Assembly (NCBI RefSeq): GCF_003595215.1
Contig: NZ_QYZP01000003.1
Location: forward strand, 62,001 to 126,000
Direction: 5' to 3'
Length of the DNA stretch: 64,000 nucleotides
DNA from: Nesterenkonia natronophila
GTDB lineage: Bacteria; Actinomycetota; Actinomycetes; Actinomycetales; Micrococcaceae
Shown here one piece after another: positions 32,811 to 42,384 of this stretch; the stretch's first letter is position 1; every line of letters begins with the position of its first letter. Below the pieces are notes generated by a model that was not told the DNA's origin, made no database searches, and saw only the letters and a list, made by a program, of their open reading frames with translations. Both the position numbers and the translations under genes were made by a program.

Positions 32811-34363
32811 GCATGGGGCGAGCGCGTTCTGTTGTTCTGGTCGGCATGGAAGGTCGGCTGATAGAGGTCGAAGCAGATATCGGCCAGACTCTGCCGGCCT
32901 TCGTCCTGCTGGGACTGCCGGATGCCGCCCTTCGCGAAAGCCAGGACCGCATCCGTTCCGCGGCGAAGAACACCGGGCTTGACCTGCCGCGGCGTCGACT
33001 CACCGTCAACCTCTTTCCGGCCTCACTGCCGAAGTCCGGGTCAGGTCTGGACTTGGCGATCCTGATGAGCGCCTGGGCGGCCGATGGGTATGTGCAAGGG
33101 ACCGACAAGGTGATCTTCCTCGCTGAGCTCGGTCTCGATGGACGGCTCAGGCCCGTCAAGGGCGTACTGCCCTCCGTGGCAGCCGCTGTGGAGGCAGGGG
33201 CGCGCACTGTGGTGGTCTGCGCTGAGAACGCAGCTGAAGCCGCATTGGTGCCCGGAGTCCGCGTTCTGGCAGCCGACCATGTGCTTCCCATAGCTCATCA
33301 CTTCTGTTCGTACAAGGCCGCGCGGGCGCTTCGCCCTAGCCAAGAGACGGTCCAACAGCTCACGGGAGGTTCGCGGAGCAGCGGCCGCCCGCACATCGAC
33401 TACGGACACGATCTGGCCGAGGTGCGAGGTCAGCAGGAGGCACGCTTCGCTCTCGAGGTCGCTGCTGCTGGAGGCCACCACTTGCTGCTGATGGGTGCCC
33501 CCGGCGCAGGTAAGACCATGCTGGCCGAAAGGCTGCCCTCGATCCTCCCCCCGTTGGACGAGGCAGAGTCTATGGTGGCCACGGCAATCGCATCGATCAG
33601 TTCCGGGGCCACAAGTGTGACGCGCCTGCAGAGCCGCAGGCCGTTCGAAGCGCCGCACCACAGCGCCACCGCGGCGTCGATTCTCGGCGGCGGCAGTAGG
33701 ATTCCGGGTCCTGGAGCGGCCACACGTGCCCACCTGGGCGTGCTGTACCTCGATGAGACTCCAGAATTCCCCCGGCACGTGTTGGACTCGCTGCGACAAC
33801 CACTGGAAACAGGGGCCATCACGCTGCACCGCTCCGCCGGCCAGGTTACGTACCCCGCCAGATTCCAACTCGTGCTGGCGGCCAACCCATGCCCGTGCGG
33901 GATGAACGTGGGCAACGGAAGGCAGTGCATCTGTTCGGTGGCGCAGCGCCGGAACTACCTCAGCCGGATCTCCGGGCCACTGCTGGATCGCGTGGACGTG
34001 CACGTACAGGTCGACCGTCCGCAGTCTGCCGCGCTAGCTCTTGCAGATTCTGGAGAGCCTTCGGCAGCGGTGGCGAAGAGGGTTCAGCATGCTCGGCAAC
34101 AGCAGGCTGAGCGTCTGTCCCGCTACGGTTTGAAGCTCAACAGTGAAGCACCGTTGAATCTCCTGTCCCACCAGCTGCGGCTGCCGCGAAGAAGTCTGCA
34201 TTCTCTCGACGCGAGTCTGGACCGGGCTCAGCTGTCACTTCGTGGCTACGTCCGGGTGCTTCGGTTGGCTTGGACCATTTCTGACTTATCGCTCAAAGAC
34301 CGCCCGGACCAAGACGACGTCGACATCGCTATGCATCTGCGGCATGCGACTGCCAGGCGTTGA
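32807..34363 (+). CDS. comM: YifB/ComM Mg-chelatase-like AAA+ ATPase
   Basis: 518 aa. An N-terminal Lon-substrate-like domain (VVLVGMEGRLIEVEADI) is followed by the AAA+ core with Walker A GAPGAGKTMLAERLP and Walker B VLYLDETPEF. A C-terminal Mg-chelatase-like domain carries CPCGMNVGNGRQCICS. ComM is a hexameric branch-migration helicase in natural transformation in species studied. Its place before dprA fits. Confidence 0.93.
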   Translation: MSMGRARSVVLVGMEGRLIEVEADIGQTLPAFVLLGLPDAALRESQDRIRSAAKNTGLDLPRRRLTVNLFPASLPKSGSGLDLAILMSAWAADGYVQGTDKVIFLAELGLDGRLRPVKGVLPSVAAAVEAGARTVVVCAENAAEAALVPGVRVLAADHVLPIAHHFCSYKAARALRPSQETVQQLTGGSRSSGRPHIDYGHDLAEVRGQQEARFALEVAAAGGHHLLLMGAPGAGKTMLAERLPSILPPLDEAESMVATAIASISSGATSVTRLQSRRPFEAPHHSATAASILGGGSRIPGPGAATRAHLGVLYLDETPEFPRHVLDSLRQPLETGAITLHRSAGQVTYPARFQLVLAANPCPCGMNVGNGRQCICSVAQRRNYLSRISGPLLDRVDVHVQVDRPQSAALALADSGEPSAAVAKRVQHARQQQAERLSRYGLKLNSEAPLNLLSHQLRLPRRSLHSLDASLDRAQLSLRGYVRVLRLAWTISDLSLKDRPDQDDVDIAMHLRHATARR

Positions 34364-34378
34364 GGAGAGGAGCAGCGC

Positions 34379-35668
34379 ATGTGCGACACTTCAGGCTGGG
34401 CTGCTACGAGCACCAGACATGCCCGGGCAGGTCTGAGCCGGCTCATCGAACCAGGAGACCTGCTCGGTCCGCTGACGGTCGAGGTCCTGGGGGCTGAGCA
34501 GACACTGGAGCTGATCGCATCTGGAACTGGCCCGACCCCCCAGGAGCAGCAGCGGGTAGGAGAAGCAGCCGAGGCATCCGGGCTCACCGCACGGCAGCGG
34601 AGGCTCCCGGCGGCGCTGCAGCGGTGGCGAACCCGCCTGCCGCAGATTCGTGACACACAGATGCTCCGCTCCCTGTACCGCTGCGGTGGCGGACTGCTGA
34701 TCCCTGAAGATGCCGCGTGGCCGAGACAGCTCAATGACCTGGGGCCCGCCCAGCCCCTGGCACTCTGGTTCCGAGTCGCGGCAGGGGACTCAGATCCGTA
34801 TTCGCTGGCGCCTGCACGCCTTCCGCAGGCAGGGCGCAGCGTCGCCGTGGTCGGCTCGCGTGAGATGACGGACTACGGGGGGAAGGTCGCCTGGGAGACC
34901 GCTCGGGAGCTTGCGGCTCACGGGGTGAGCATCATTTCTGGCGGGGCCTACGGGATTGACGCCGCGGCACACCGTGGCTCGCTGGATGGGGCACAAGAGG
35001 ATGGCTGGCCGGCACTGGCAGTGTTGGCCGGGGGTGTGGACAGGTTCTACCCGGCAGGAAACGATCGACTGCTGCACGCCATACTGGACCGTGGCATCAT
35101 TCTCAGCGAAATGCCACCAGGTTCCGCCCCGACGCGGCACCGGTTCCTCCAGCGCAATCGCCTTATCGCGGCCCTGGCCGCGGGCACTGTGGTGGTGGAG
35201 GCCCGGTGGCGATCCGGCGCGCTGTCCACTGCCCATCACGCAATGGATATCGGACGGCCTGTGGGCGCAGTTCCCGGCAGTGTGTACTCTGCCAGTTCCG
35301 CAGGCTGCCACCGGTTGCTGCGCCACACCCCGGCTCAGCTGATCACCGATGCCGCCGACATTATGGAGCTCGTCGCAGCAGACGGAGCCGATCCCGGGTG
35401 GCCACCTGGTCTCCGGCCCGCCGCCTCGGCAGCTGTGACCGGCGACGCTGAGAGCCGGTCCGCTACAGACGGGCTCGGTGAGGTAGACCGCCGGATCTTC
35501 GAGGCCCTGCCGGTGCGCAGCACCACGACCCCGAGCAGACTTTCCGAAGCCGCCGGCCTACCGATGCCCCAAGTTCTCGGCGGACTGACCAGATTGGAGA
35601 GGAAGAGGTTGGTTCATCGCACTGGTGGAAGGTGGGGGCGCACCGGCCATCAACTGGGCCGCACGTGA
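34379..35668 (+). CDS. dprA: DNA-processing protein DprA
   Basis: A 429-aa single-strand DNA and RecA-loading protein for transformation. The Rossmann-like core has VAVVGSREMTDYGG, VSIISGGAYGIDAAAHRGSL and GTVVVEARWRSGALSTA. The C-terminal winged helix (TPSRLSEAAGLPMPQVLGGL) is typical. Its N-terminal 120 residues are a longer SAM-like region. GAGGAGAGGAG precedes the ATG. Confidence 0.93.
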   Translation: MCDTSGWAATSTRHARAGLSRLIEPGDLLGPLTVEVLGAEQTLELIASGTGPTPQEQQRVGEAAEASGLTARQRRLPAALQRWRTRLPQIRDTQMLRSLYRCGGGLLIPEDAAWPRQLNDLGPAQPLALWFRVAAGDSDPYSLAPARLPQAGRSVAVVGSREMTDYGGKVAWETARELAAHGVSIISGGAYGIDAAAHRGSLDGAQEDGWPALAVLAGGVDRFYPAGNDRLLHAILDRGIILSEMPPGSAPTRHRFLQRNRLIAALAAGTVVVEARWRSGALSTAHHAMDIGRPVGAVPGSVYSASSAGCHRLLRHTPAQLITDAADIMELVAADGADPGWPPGLRPAASAAVTGDAESRSATDGLGEVDRRIFEALPVRSTTTPSRLSEAAGLPMPQVLGGLTRLERKRLVHRTGGRWGRTGHQLGRT

Positions 35669-35745
35669 TCTTCGCTGAGGAGTCTTGCCGTCCCGACCGG
35701 CGCGCTGGGCGTGCAGACGCCGCGGGTGTGCCTAGACTTCGAAGC

Positions 35746-36672
35746 ATGGATGAACCGACGGATCCGCTGCTGGAGGAGTTTGTGGCTCATCTGCGCCATC
35801 AGCGGCGGCTCTCCGAGCACACAGTGCGCGGCTACACCAGTGACCTCCTGCAGCTCAGTGCACACTCCCACGGTTTGGCCAACCTCCGGCTGGCTTCGTT
35901 GCGGACCTGGTTGGCCGACCTGCACGCTGCAGGCCTGGCCCGCAGCACATTGAACCGCAAGACGGCCTCCGCGCGTGCGTTCACCGGGTGGGCCCATAAG
36001 CGCGGCCATCTGAACGAAGATCCCGCCGTGAGGCTCCGATCGGCCCCCCGCGGAAACCACCTTCCCGATGTGCTCCAAGCTGGCCACGTTCAGGAGCTGA
36101 CTAAGGCCGCCCAACACCTCCGTGAAGCTTACGAGCGGATCAGAGAGAGTGACCCCGTCGGGTGGGCCGTGGCGGTCCGTGACGAGGCCATCATCGAGGT
36201 GCTCTACGCTACCGGGATTCGCGCTTCGGAGTTGGTGGGATTGGACCTCGGGTCAGTGGAACCGCAGCGCCGCATGCTGCGGGTACTCGGCAAAGGGCGC
36301 AAAGAACGGATGGTCCCCTTCGGGATCCCGGCTGAAAAGGCACTGCATAGGTGGTCCCATGAAGCTCGGCAGGTGCTCGCGCACCAGGACAGCGGGATGG
36401 CCCTGTTTGTCGGTCGGCGGGGGGCTCGAATTGATGTCCGGGTGGTGCGCCGCGTTGTCGATGCCTCCTTAGCGGCTCTCGGCACCACAGCAGCGCGGGG
36501 CCCGCACGCCCTGCGGCACAGTGCTGCGACACATCTGCTAGACGGGGGAGCGGATCTGCGAACTGTGCAGGAAATGCTCGGGCACGCATCCCTGTCCACC
36601 ACCCAGGTTTACACCCATATATCGGTCGATCGCCTGACCAAAGCGTATGCGCAGGCTCATCCCCGCGCCTGA
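35746..36672 (+). CDS. xerC: site-specific tyrosine recombinase XerC
   Basis: 308 aa from ATG 35746 (MDEPTDPLLEEFVAHL). The frame extends upstream into dprA, but family length and N-terminus support this start. Catalytic residues lie in ATGIRASEL (Arg), GKGRKERMVP (Lys), HALRHSAATHL (HxxR) and GHASLSTTQVYTHI (His, Tyr). It resolves chromosome dimers at dif together with XerD. Confidence 0.93.
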   Translation: MDEPTDPLLEEFVAHLRHQRRLSEHTVRGYTSDLLQLSAHSHGLANLRLASLRTWLADLHAAGLARSTLNRKTASARAFTGWAHKRGHLNEDPAVRLRSAPRGNHLPDVLQAGHVQELTKAAQHLREAYERIRESDPVGWAVAVRDEAIIEVLYATGIRASELVGLDLGSVEPQRRMLRVLGKGRKERMVPFGIPAEKALHRWSHEARQVLAHQDSGMALFVGRRGARIDVRVVRRVVDASLAALGTTAARGPHALRHSAATHLLDGGADLRTVQEMLGHASLSTTQVYTHISVDRLTKAYAQAHPRA

Positions 36673-36693
36673 ACAATCCCCGCGGAGGAACCC

Positions 36694-36716
36694 GCGATTG
36701 GCGGTCCCGCAATCGC
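36694..36716 (+). terminator. hairpin after xerC
   Basis: GCGATTG and CAATCGC arms enclose an inner CGG/CCG pairing, 22 bases after the xerC stop. There is no T-run. Confidence 0.45.
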
Positions 36717-36812
36717 TCCTCACCTGTTAAGATGTGACAGACGTGCCTTCACAGGTCCAGCAGTCCCGGTCGTAGGGGAAGACGTACCGAGACGCACATG
36801 TGGAGGTTGGAA

Positions 36813-37316
36813 ATGTCAGATTATGTGGCCAGGGGTGTCCTGCACATCCACTCGGCGCCCAGCGCGCTCTGCCCTCATGTTGAGTGGGCAGTAGCGTCAG
36901 TTGTTGACGCCCGAGTCGATTTCGCGTGGGTTCCGCAACCCGCTGCGCCCGGGACCCACCGTGCCGAGCTGACATGGCAGGGCTCACAGGGGTTGGGCGC
37001 CAAACTCGCCTCCGCGTTGCGCTCGCTGGGGCATCTGCGCTTCGAAGCGACAGAGGAGCCCTCCCCTGGTTGCGACGGCTCCCGATGGTCGCACACCCCT
37101 GAATTGGGTATCTTTCACGCCACGGTGGACACGGCCGGCAACATCATGGTCTCCGAAGACCGGATTCGTTATGCCTATGAAATGGGGATCGGGGATCCGA
37201 CAGTGATGTACCAGGAGCTGTCACTGGCTCTCGGTGAGGCGTGGGACGAGGAGCTCGAACCCTTCAGGCACGCTGCCGAGGGTGCTCCGGTGCGCTGGCT
37301 CAGTCACGCCGTCTAG
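36813..37316 (+). CDS. DUF3145 family protein
   Basis: 167 aa from ATG 36813 (MSDYVARGVLHIHSAP), with GGAGG just upstream. The whole sequence fits DUF3145, an actinobacteria-restricted family of unknown function: CPHVEWAV, VSEDRIRYAYE, LSLALGEAWDEELEPFRHAAEG. It is convergent with fabF, next to the fatty-acid genes, as is common in this lineage. Confidence 0.9.
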   Translation: MSDYVARGVLHIHSAPSALCPHVEWAVASVVDARVDFAWVPQPAAPGTHRAELTWQGSQGLGAKLASALRSLGHLRFEATEEPSPGCDGSRWSHTPELGIFHATVDTAGNIMVSEDRIRYAYEMGIGDPTVMYQELSLALGEAWDEELEPFRHAAEGAPVRWLSHAV

Positions 37317-37373
37317 GCGCATACTTCGGCCGGCTTCCATGCGCGGAGACCCGCAGCCCCCCAGAGCTGAATC

Positions 37374-38618
37374 TCAGGCGCTGCGGAATGCGGCGACTGC
37401 GTTGTGGCCACCGAAACCGAAGCTCGAGCAGATTCCGACCTGTTGTCCGCTGCCGAGGTCACGTGGGCTGCCCGAGACCACATCGAGCGGGATCTTCGGA
37501 TCTTGGTTCTCCAAATTAATAGTGACCGGGGCTTTGCGATCTGCCAGAGCCTTGACCGTCAGCACCGACTCCACCGCGCCGGCAGCACCCAACAGGTGGC
37601 CCGTCTGCGACTTCGTGGCGGAGACGCAGACAGAGTCCAGGTGCGCGCCGAAGACTGCTTTCATGGCCGTGTACTCGGGGACGTCGCCCAGCGGTGTCGA
37701 GGTCGCATGTGCGTTCACATGAGTCACATCTTCTTCGGAGGCCTCAGCTGAAAGCAGGGCTCGGCGCAGCGCGCGAGTAGCGCCCCGGCCCTCCGGATCG
37801 GGAGCCGTCAAGTGGTGGGCATCAGAGGTGACTGCACCACCGGCCAGTTCCGCGTACACAGCGGCCCCGCGCGCCTCGGCGTGCTCCTGAGTCTCAATGA
37901 TCAGCGCCCCGGCACCCTCGCCCATGACGAACCCGTCGCGATCCACATCATAGGGCCGGGAGGCCGCACCGGGATCATCGTTGCGCCGCGACAACGCCTG
38001 CATATTGGCAAAGGCTGCGAGTGGCAGCGGATGGATGGCAGCCTCAGTCCCGCCCGCCAGGACCACGTCCACATCGCCGGCGCGGAGCATATCCATGGCC
38101 ATAATCAGGGCCTCCACGCCGGAGGCGCAGGCCGAGACAGCCGTACGAGCCCCCGCTTGGGCACCGAAGGCCAAGCTGATCGCGCCGGAGGCCCCATTGG
38201 GCATCAGCATCGGCACGGTCATCGGGAGCACGCGTCGGGGCCCCTTCTCCCGCAGAGTGTCCCAAGAGTCCAGCAGCGTCCACACTCCACCAATACCAGT
38301 GGCGAAGCTGACCCCGAGGCGCTCTCCGTCGAGTTCGACGTCGGTCAGGCCAGCGTCCGCCCAAGCTTCACGGGCCGCGATCATGCCAAGCTGCGTGGAG
38401 CGGTCCATCCGCCGGGTCTCCGGACGGGAGATTACCTGTGCAGGTTCCACCGCCACTTCAGCGGCGAACGTCACCGGAAGCTGATACTGCTCGACCCAGT
38501 CGTGCTCAAGCGTCTTGGCACCGGCTGTTCCGGCCAGTGCTGCGTCCCAGGTGCTGGTGACATCGCCACCCAGGGGAGTGGTGGCACCGAGTCCGGTGAT
38601 AACGAGACGTTTCGACAT
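37374..38618 (-). CDS. fabF: beta-ketoacyl-ACP synthase II
   Basis: A 414-aa condensing enzyme of type II fatty-acid elongation. The catalytic triad lies in AVSACASGVEA (C164), NAHATSTPLGD (His) and KSQTGHLLGAAG (His). It is the last gene of the leftward fabD-fabH-acpP-fabF operon. A 24-bp palindrome separates it from acpP. AGGAA precedes the ATG. Confidence 0.96.
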   Translation of the reverse strand: MSKRLVITGLGATTPLGGDVTSTWDAALAGTAGAKTLEHDWVEQYQLPVTFAAEVAVEPAQVISRPETRRMDRSTQLGMIAAREAWADAGLTDVELDGERLGVSFATGIGGVWTLLDSWDTLREKGPRRVLPMTVPMLMPNGASGAISLAFGAQAGARTAVSACASGVEALIMAMDMLRAGDVDVVLAGGTEAAIHPLPLAAFANMQALSRRNDDPGAASRPYDVDRDGFVMGEGAGALIIETQEHAEARGAAVYAELAGGAVTSDAHHLTAPDPEGRGATRALRRALLSAEASEEDVTHVNAHATSTPLGDVPEYTAMKAVFGAHLDSVCVSATKSQTGHLLGAAGAVESVLTVKALADRKAPVTINLENQDPKIPLDVVSGSPRDLGSGQQVGICSSFGFGGHNAVAAFRSA

Positions 38619-38689
38619 GCAACTTTCCTACCTGCTGAGGATGGAGCGGTCTGCCCGGCGGCTGGGGCGCCATGGGCGTTAAGTGGAGG

Positions 38690-38713
38690 GTGTGGGGGCC
38701 ATGGCCCCCACAC
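38690..38713. repeat. 24-bp palindrome between acpP and fabF
   Basis: 11-bp arms GTGTGGGGGCC face each other across only AT, giving a very GC-rich perfect palindrome in a 123-bp gap inside the fab operon. In RNA it could form a stable hairpin that reduces read-through into fabF or protects the acpP message, which is usually needed in excess. Confidence 0.5.
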
Positions 38714-38741
38714 ACCGTGCGACTGAGTGAAAGGAGCGAAC

Positions 38742-38987
38742 TCAGCCGGCAGCGTTGGAGATGTAGTCCACGGCGTCGCCGACGGTGGTCAGGTTCTTGA
38801 CCTCCTCGTCGGGGATCTTCACGTCGAACTTCTCTTCAGCATTGACCACGATGGTCATCATGGAGATGGAGTCAATGTCCAGGTCCTCGGTGAAGGACTT
38901 GTCCAACTGGACTTCGTCAGTCTCCAGGCCGGTCTCCTCCTCCACGATCTCTGCGAGTCCGGCAAGGATTGCGTTCTTGTCAGCCAC
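38742..38987 (-). CDS. acpP: acyl carrier protein
   Basis: An 81-aa acidic four-helix protein that carries acyl chains on 4'-phosphopantetheine attached to the serine in LDIDSISMM (S40). It sits between fabH and fabF. Confidence 0.95.
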   Translation of the reverse strand: MADKNAILAGLAEIVEEETGLETDEVQLDKSFTEDLDIDSISMMTIVVNAEEKFDVKIPDEEVKNLTTVGDAVDYISNAAG

Positions 38988-39043
38988 TAGGGGCTCCTCT
39001 CATCTGTGTTTGGTTGGATGTGCGATAAACGTGCGTGTCTAAC

Positions 39044-40096
39044 TTACGGGATTCGGATGACTTGTGCGCCGTAAACCAGGCCCGCTCCGAATCCGATCTG
39101 CAGCGCTAGGCCACCGGAAATCTCAGGATTCTCGGCGCGCAGGCGATGCAGTGCCAAGGGAATCGACGCCGCCGAGGTGTTCCCTGCATCTACGATGTCC
39201 CGTCCGACCAAAACATGCTCGGGGAGCTTGAGCTGTTTGGAGAGCTCGTCGATGATCCGGATATTGGCCTGGTGGGGAACGAATGCGGAGAGGTCATCTG
39301 CTGAAATCCCAGCCTTGTCGAGCGCCTCACCGGCCACCTTCGCCATCTCCCAGACTGCCCAGCGGAAAACGGTCTGCCCGTCCTGCCGCAGGGTGGGCCA
39401 CCACCGCTGTTCTTGGTCCAGCAGCGTTGTGGCGTCTCCCGAAGTATGAGCATCGAACAGCGCATCACGGAGTCTCAGCAGCGAACTGTCCATGGACACC
39501 GCATCCCACTTCTCCCCGTTGGAGCCGATGACTGAGGCCGCGATACCGGGCGTCGAAGAAGGTCCGACGACGACAGCGCCGGCGCCGTCGCCGAGCAGGA
39601 AACTGATGGAGCGCTCGTGGTTGTCGATGATGTCTGAGAGTTTCTCCACGCCGACTACCAACACATGCTCAGCGTGGCCGGAGCGTACCAGGGCATCGGC
39701 TTGTGCGATCCCATAGCAGTAACCGGCGCAGGCTGCTGAGATATCAAAGGCCGCTGCCGGAGTGGCGCCGATGCGGTGAGCCAAGTCCGCTGCGGCTGAA
39801 GGAGTCATGAACGGGTGTGTCACCGTAGAGACGATGACCGAGTCAACCTGCGACCCCTCAATGCCGGCGTCCTTCAGTGCCTCGGCAGCAGCGCCTTCGG
39901 CCATGTCCACCACGGAAACGTCGGCGGGTGCTCGACGGCGTGTCACGATGCCGGTCCGCTGGCGAATCCATTCGTCCGAGGAGTCGATCCACTGACAGAT
40001 CTGCTCATTGTCCACGACGATCGATGGGCGGTACACGCCTAGGCCGAGAACGGTGGTGGCCTCGGCTGCTGTGGTGGGGTTCAGGGTGGCGGTCAC
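39044..40096 (-). CDS. fabH: beta-ketoacyl-ACP synthase III
   Basis: 350 aa. It starts fatty-acid synthesis by condensing acyl-CoA with malonyl-ACP. Catalytic residues lie in DISAACAGYCYG (C123), VPHQANIRI (His) and GNTSAASIP (Asn). In actinobacteria it typically prefers branched primers; that is family knowledge. It lies 24 bp downstream of fabD. Confidence 0.95.
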   Translation of the reverse strand: MTATLNPTTAAEATTVLGLGVYRPSIVVDNEQICQWIDSSDEWIRQRTGIVTRRRAPADVSVVDMAEGAAAEALKDAGIEGSQVDSVIVSTVTHPFMTPSAAADLAHRIGATPAAAFDISAACAGYCYGIAQADALVRSGHAEHVLVVGVEKLSDIIDNHERSISFLLGDGAGAVVVGPSSTPGIAASVIGSNGEKWDAVSMDSSLLRLRDALFDAHTSGDATTLLDQEQRWWPTLRQDGQTVFRWAVWEMAKVAGEALDKAGISADDLSAFVPHQANIRIIDELSKQLKLPEHVLVGRDIVDAGNTSAASIPLALHRLRAENPEISGGLALQIGFGAGLVYGAQVIRIP

Positions 40097-40120
40097 TGTG
40101 TGTCTCTTCAGTCGGGGGCT

Positions 40121-41068
40121 TCAGGCGGTGTGTTCTGCAATGAATTCAGTGGCGGCGCTGATGTCCTCGGGGGACTTCACAGCGCAGGTCTTGGTACCTT
40201 TCAGGCCGCGTTTGGCAAGACCTGTGAGAGTTCCACCCGGGAGCAGTTCAAGGATGCCGGTGACCCCGGCATCCTGCATCGATTTCATGCAGGCGTCCCA
40301 GCGCACGGGCCGGGTGACCTGGTCGGTGATCCGATCCAGGATCTCCGCAGCGGAGTGAACCGCGGCGCCGTCCCGATTAGAAAGCAGCTTCACCGCGGCA
40401 TCTGCGGCGCCGGTGGACTGGGCTGCGGCGGCCAACGCTCGCTGAGCCGGGGCCATGTATTGGGTGTGGAAAGCTCCTGCCACTTTCAGCGGGATGGCGC
40501 GGGCACGCGGAGGAGGGTTGGCGCAGAGGTGGTCAATGGCATCCTGCGCGCCAGCGGCCACAATCTGCCCTGCACCGTTGATGTTTGCCGGTGTGAGGCC
40601 AGCGGACTCAATGGCATTGAGCACGTCTTCCTCCGCGCCACCGAGCAGCGCGGCCATCCCAGTGGACTCTGCGGCGGCAGCATCAGCCATTGCCGCGGCG
40701 CGTACGGAGATGAGCTCCAGCGCCTGCTGGGCAGACAGCGAACCGGCCAGCGCAGCTGCCGGGATCTCACCCACAGAGTGTCCGGAGACCAGCACCTTCT
40801 CGCCCATCTCCGACAGCCGTTCCGATGTCAGGCCGAGCGCATCAGCGCTGAGCAGCGAGCAGGCCACAATGAGCGGCTGCGCCACCGCCGTATCGCGCAG
40901 GGTTTCCCCATCAGAGGTGGTGCCGTGGGCGAGCAGATCCGTGCCCGCGTACCCGGAATATTCGGCAAGCAGCGCAGAGGCGGCGTCGTCGTTCTCCAAC
41001 CACGGGGTCAGAACCCCCGGAGTCTGGGAACCTTGTCCCGGGCATACGATAGCTAGCACACGGTCCAC
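40121..41068 (-). CDS. fabD: malonyl-CoA:ACP transacylase
   Basis: A 315-aa enzyme that transfers malonyl from CoA to ACP. Motifs are CPGQGSQTPGVL, GHSVGEIPAAAL (nucleophile S98) and AFHTQYMAPA (His). It is the first enzyme gene of the fab operon, 99 bp downstream of the PucR-type regulator. Confidence 0.95.
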   Translation of the reverse strand: MDRVLAIVCPGQGSQTPGVLTPWLENDDAASALLAEYSGYAGTDLLAHGTTSDGETLRDTAVAQPLIVACSLLSADALGLTSERLSEMGEKVLVSGHSVGEIPAAALAGSLSAQQALELISVRAAAMADAAAAESTGMAALLGGAEEDVLNAIESAGLTPANINGAGQIVAAGAQDAIDHLCANPPPRARAIPLKVAGAFHTQYMAPAQRALAAAAQSTGAADAAVKLLSNRDGAAVHSAAEILDRITDQVTRPVRWDACMKSMQDAGVTGILELLPGGTLTGLAKRGLKGTKTCAVKSPEDISAATEFIAEHTA

Positions 41069-41167
41069 CTTTCCATCACCTGGGCTTTCCTGCCCCCATG
41101 CAGGCAGACGACATCGCCGGGGCGAACTTGTAGGTACTCTACAACGGCTGCGATGGGGCGTTCTTCC

Positions 41168-42343
41168 TCACAGCCGACCGAGTGCGAGTGCCGTGTGGAG
41201 AACATAGGCGTCCCGGGGCTCCATGGGGTCCCAACCGGTGACTTCGGTGATGCGCTTAAGGCGGTAGCGGACCGTGTTGGTGTGGACGAACAGCTCGCGG
41301 GCCGTAGCTTCTAAAGAGTGCCCGCCGGTGACATAGGCATCGACCGTCTCCAGCAGACCGTGCCCGGCGGCCTGCAGAGGTGCGCAGATCCCCGTGGTGA
41401 GTGCTTCCTTGGCGTGCGGGTCGCCCGCAAGCGCCCGTTCCGGAAGAAGCTCCTCCGCTGCTGCCGGCCGGGGGGTTCGGCTCCAGGCAGGCGCCGCGGA
41501 ACAACCCGCAAAGGCAGACTGGGCGCATCGGGCAGCCTTGGCGATCGGACCCTCATGCTGTGCGTAGACCACTGGGCCCTCGCCGAAGTGCGACAGGACT
41601 CGGGACAACCCCTGTTCTAAGCTGGTGACCCCGCCCAGCAGCAGAATCAGTCGGTCACCCTGAACTCCCACCACGGCGTCTCCGGCGAAGCGGACGCACT
41701 GCCGCCGCAGGTGAGACAGGAAGACGGCATCTGCCGGCTCGGGAGCAGGCCCCACCACGACGACGACGCCGGCTCCAGACTTCCAGCCCACTGCCGCGGC
41801 TCGGGAGGCGATCTGCTCGGCAGGTTCGGCTCGCAGTACAGCATCCACCAGCAGAGCCTCCAGCCGGGAGTCCCAGGCGCCGCGGGACTCGGCCGCTCGG
41901 GCGTAGACGTCCGCGATTGCGAACGCGACCTCGCGTGAGTAGCGCAGCACAGCTTCCAGCATGGGAGGCTGGTCGGGCTCCGGCATCAGGCCAGGGAGTC
42001 GCGCTTCCACGGCGTCGACGATGGTGCGAATCAGTTGCAGTGCGCGCTGCAGGCTGATGGTGCGCATGAGATCCGTCGGAGCCGGCCCCAGCAGTTCGTT
42101 GACCAGTGGGAGGGACCGGGCGGCAGGGTCCTGTAGCCAGTTGGCCAGCCCAGCAATCCCGCGCTGGGCGATGAGCCGCAGGGAGGCGCGCTCTTCGGTG
42201 GAGAGCTGGTTGTACCACGGCAACTTGGACTCCAGGTGCTGCCCCACCTCAGTCGTCAGCTGACCGGTGTGTCTGCGGAGCACCTCTAGCGCCTCCTTGG
42301 AGACGTGCACTGTTTTGGGCAGCGACCCGGTGTCAACACTCAT
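41168..42343 (-). CDS. PucR-type transcriptional regulator of fatty-acid synthesis (FasR-like)
   Basis: 391 aa with a C-terminal PucR helix-turn-helix (SLEATARELFVHTNTVRYRLKRI, about residues 335-360). The N-terminal helical region (LSTEERASLRLIAQRGIAGLANWL) is typical of FasR-type proteins encoded directly before fabD in actinobacteria, where FasR activates the fab operon. Role assigned from family and position. Confidence 0.85.
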   Translation of the reverse strand: MSVDTGSLPKTVHVSKEALEVLRRHTGQLTTEVGQHLESKLPWYNQLSTEERASLRLIAQRGIAGLANWLQDPAARSLPLVNELLGPAPTDLMRTISLQRALQLIRTIVDAVEARLPGLMPEPDQPPMLEAVLRYSREVAFAIADVYARAAESRGAWDSRLEALLVDAVLRAEPAEQIASRAAAVGWKSGAGVVVVVGPAPEPADAVFLSHLRRQCVRFAGDAVVGVQGDRLILLLGGVTSLEQGLSRVLSHFGEGPVVYAQHEGPIAKAARCAQSAFAGCSAAPAWSRTPRPAAAEELLPERALAGDPHAKEALTTGICAPLQAAGHGLLETVDAYVTGGHSLEATARELFVHTNTVRYRLKRITEVTGWDPMEPRDAYVLHTALALGRL

Positions 42344-42384
42344 ATCGTCACACCCTACGTTGTGGGGTGTCTACAATCCGAAGT

